A DNA stretch of 7,154 nucleotides from Candidatus Zixiibacteriota bacterium. Lineage in GTDB: Bacteria > Zixibacteria > MSB-5A5 > GN15 > JACZUZ01. Both the position numbers and the translations under genes were made by a program. The stretch covers positions 1 through 7,154 of the forward strand of contig JACZUZ010000094.1 in assembly GCA_022572905.1 (NCBI GenBank). The letters are read 5' to 3'. Positions 6,144 through 7,154 of the stretch are shown here, one piece after another. Within the stretch, counting starts at the first letter, position 1. Each line of letters starts with the position of its first letter. The notes beneath the pieces are model-generated. The model was not told the DNA's origin and ran no database searches. It saw nothing but the letters and a program-made list of their open reading frames with translations.

Positions 6144-7091
6144 TTGAAACCTAATCTTCCTCTTTTTTGTGTAGCGTTTTTCGTTTTCTTGCATAGCCCA
6201 ATATTCGCGCAGATAACTTTCCAGAAGGTTTTTGGCGGCCCGAGCTCTGATATCAGCTATTCCGTACAGGAAACCTATGACGGTGGCTATATTATCGCGG
6301 GTTACACGCTTAGCTTCGGACAGGGCAACCGCGATGTTTATCTTATTCTCACTGATTCAATCGGGAACACGCTGTGGACAAAAACTTACGGAGCGGGAAA
6401 CACAGATTACGCCTGGACTATCGCGCAAACCGCCGACAGCGGATTTCTTGTCGGCGCGCATTCCGGAAGTTTCGGAGCGGGCAGCCATGATATCTATCTG
6501 TTGAGACTTACCCAATCCGGAAATGTCGTGTGGGAAAGAACCTATGGAGGCAGTAGCGCAGACGGCGCATATTCTCTGGTAAATACTTCTGACGGAGGAT
6601 TCATGATTTCCGCCCACACAAGCAGTTTTGGGGCCGGCCAGCATGATGTGTATCTATTGAAGCTCAACAGCGTCGGCGACACCACCTGGACCAAAGCATT
6701 CGGCGGAACCAGCGGAGATTATTTGCGAGACGTTCAGCAGCTAGACGACGGAGGATATATTTGTGTCGCTGAAACTTTCAGCTTCGGAGTGGGTAGCGCG
6801 GATGTCTATCTCGTTCGAACCGACAGCGTCGGCAACCTGCTCTGGGCGAAGGCGTATGGCGGCAGTTTGGCCGACTATGGTTACTCTGTGCGACAAACTC
6901 CGGACGGTGGTTTCATTGTCGCTGGGTATACGTCAAGTTTCGGCGCCGGTCAGTTCGATGTTTATCTCATCCGCACTGATAGCGTAGGCGATACACTTTG
7001 GGCCAAAACATATGGCGGCTCCTCTTCCGATTACGGATATTCAATCGCGCTTACTGGCGACGGAGGTTTTATTATTACCGGTTTTACTTAG
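6144..7091 (+). CDS. Secreted 52-residue tandem-repeat protein, probable beta-propeller
   Basis: 315 residues from a TTG start. Residues 1-22 form a signal peptide (short n-region with one Lys, hydrophobic core, likely cleavage at FA|Q). The rest is five repeats of exactly 52 residues (24-283) plus 32 residues of a sixth. The repeat pattern is W-x-K-x-YGG, S-x-DYGYS, DGGFI-(I/V)-AG, SFGAG, DVYL-(I/L)-R-x-(D/N)-S-x-G-(N/D). Similar DGGY-type repeats occur widely in secreted proteins of FCB bacteria and are usually predicted as beta-propellers; no enzymatic role is known to me and no catalytic residues are visible. It stops part-way through a repeat and has neither a dockerin-like tag nor a recognisable C-terminal sorting domain, unlike its two neighbours. 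It lies 145 bp from the oxidase gene, so co-transcription is possible but not shown. Confidence 0.88.
   Translation: MKPNLPLFCVAFFVFLHSPIFAQITFQKVFGGPSSDISYSVQETYDGGYIIAGYTLSFGQGNRDVYLILTDSIGNTLWTKTYGAGNTDYAWTIAQTADSGFLVGAHSGSFGAGSHDIYLLRLTQSGNVVWERTYGGSSADGAYSLVNTSDGGFMISAHTSSFGAGQHDVYLLKLNSVGDTTWTKAFGGTSGDYLRDVQQLDDGGYICVAETFSFGVGSADVYLVRTDSVGNLLWAKAYGGSLADYGYSVRQTPDGGFIVAGYTSSFGAGQFDVYLIRTDSVGDTLWAKTYGGSSSDYGYSIALTGDGGFIITGFT
6213..7088 (+). repeat. Tandem 156-bp coding repeats (5 full, 1 partial)
   Basis: Units are 6213-6368, 6369-6524, 6525-6680, 6681-6836 and 6837-6992, with a partial unit 6993-7088. There is no length change between units. Sequence identity is clear at protein level (SFGAG, DVYL and DGG recur in register) but has drifted at DNA level, which points to old duplications held in phase by structure. 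Unit 5 and the partial unit are the most alike (SDYGYS / ADYGYS). Confidence 0.9.
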
Positions 7092-7121
7092 AAATTTTGT
7101 TTCAGACTGGAAAAAGTTTTT

Positions 7122-7141
7122 AAAATATTTTTCAATATTTT
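7122..7141 (+). terminator. AT-only hairpin after the repeat gene
   Basis: Perfect 8-bp inverted repeat AAAATATT / AATATTTT with a TTTC loop, 30 nt after the stop codon. The stem has no G-C pair, so it is far weaker than a standard intrinsic terminator. It could instead be part of an AT-rich promoter for a gene beyond the window. Confidence 0.25.
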
Positions 7142-7154
7142 CATTGTGAGATCA

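Noticed and set aside
6144..6212. Lipoprotein signal in the repeat gene because of a cysteine in LPLFC (residue 9)
   Set aside because: The cysteine sits early inside the hydrophobic core and lacks a proper lipobox context; the core continues well past it to a better cleavage point at FA|Q.
6213..7088. The 156-bp tandem units considered as a CRISPR or non-coding satellite
   Set aside because: The periodicity is a multiple of three, the reading frame is open throughout, conservation is at protein level, and there are no short identical repeats with variable spacers.
7089..7154. Frameshift or nonsense mutation cutting the repeat gene short
   Set aside because: None of the three forward frames after the stop gives the expected SFGAG or DVYL sequence, and the DNA turns abruptly AT-rich, so a point change at the stop is not the cause.

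Overview
The window carries three genes on the plus strand and no convincing gene on the minus strand. All three look like exported proteins. Secretion signals open genes 2 and 3; the start of gene 1 lies off the left edge. No rRNA, tRNA, CRISPR array, insertion sequence or phage gene is visible. The host is probably an uncultured, free-living Gram-negative bacterium of the FCB superphylum, with Zixibacteria-like lineages the best guess. The reasons are stylistic: a C-terminal two-half dockerin-like tag with a CC...C...C cysteine frame, thrombospondin type 3 calcium repeats, long beta-helix proteins with SPAIDAG / DIGAF motifs, and 52-residue DGGY-type repeats. No phylogenetic marker is present, so this is inference.

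Region 1 (2-4165): the 3' part of a very large secreted protein, of which at least 1,387 residues are visible. It is built from a repeated cassette of about 500 residues. Each cassette has a right-handed beta-helix domain closed by an SPAIDAG...DIGAF-like motif, then a pair of fibronectin-III-like sandwiches. The third beta-helix is followed by a thrombospondin type 3 calcium-binding segment and a dockerin-like tag.

Region 2 (4283-5998): a secreted radical-copper oxidase of the galactose oxidase/glyoxal oxidase family. All expected copper and cofactor residues are present, and it carries the same dockerin-like tag at its C terminus.

Region 3 (6144-7091): a small secreted protein made almost entirely of five exact-length 52-residue repeats plus a partial sixth, probably a beta-propeller. 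It has no dockerin-like tag.

The gaps between genes are 117 and 145 bp and contain only weak hairpins and the ribosome binding sites of the next gene. The most notable theme is that two unrelated secreted proteins, a possible carbohydrate-binding or adhesive beta-helix giant and a hydrogen-peroxide-producing oxidase, end in the same calcium-binding tag. The tag has the same residues at the positions that set partner choice in classical dockerins. This suggests, but does not prove, a common surface scaffold or sorting route.
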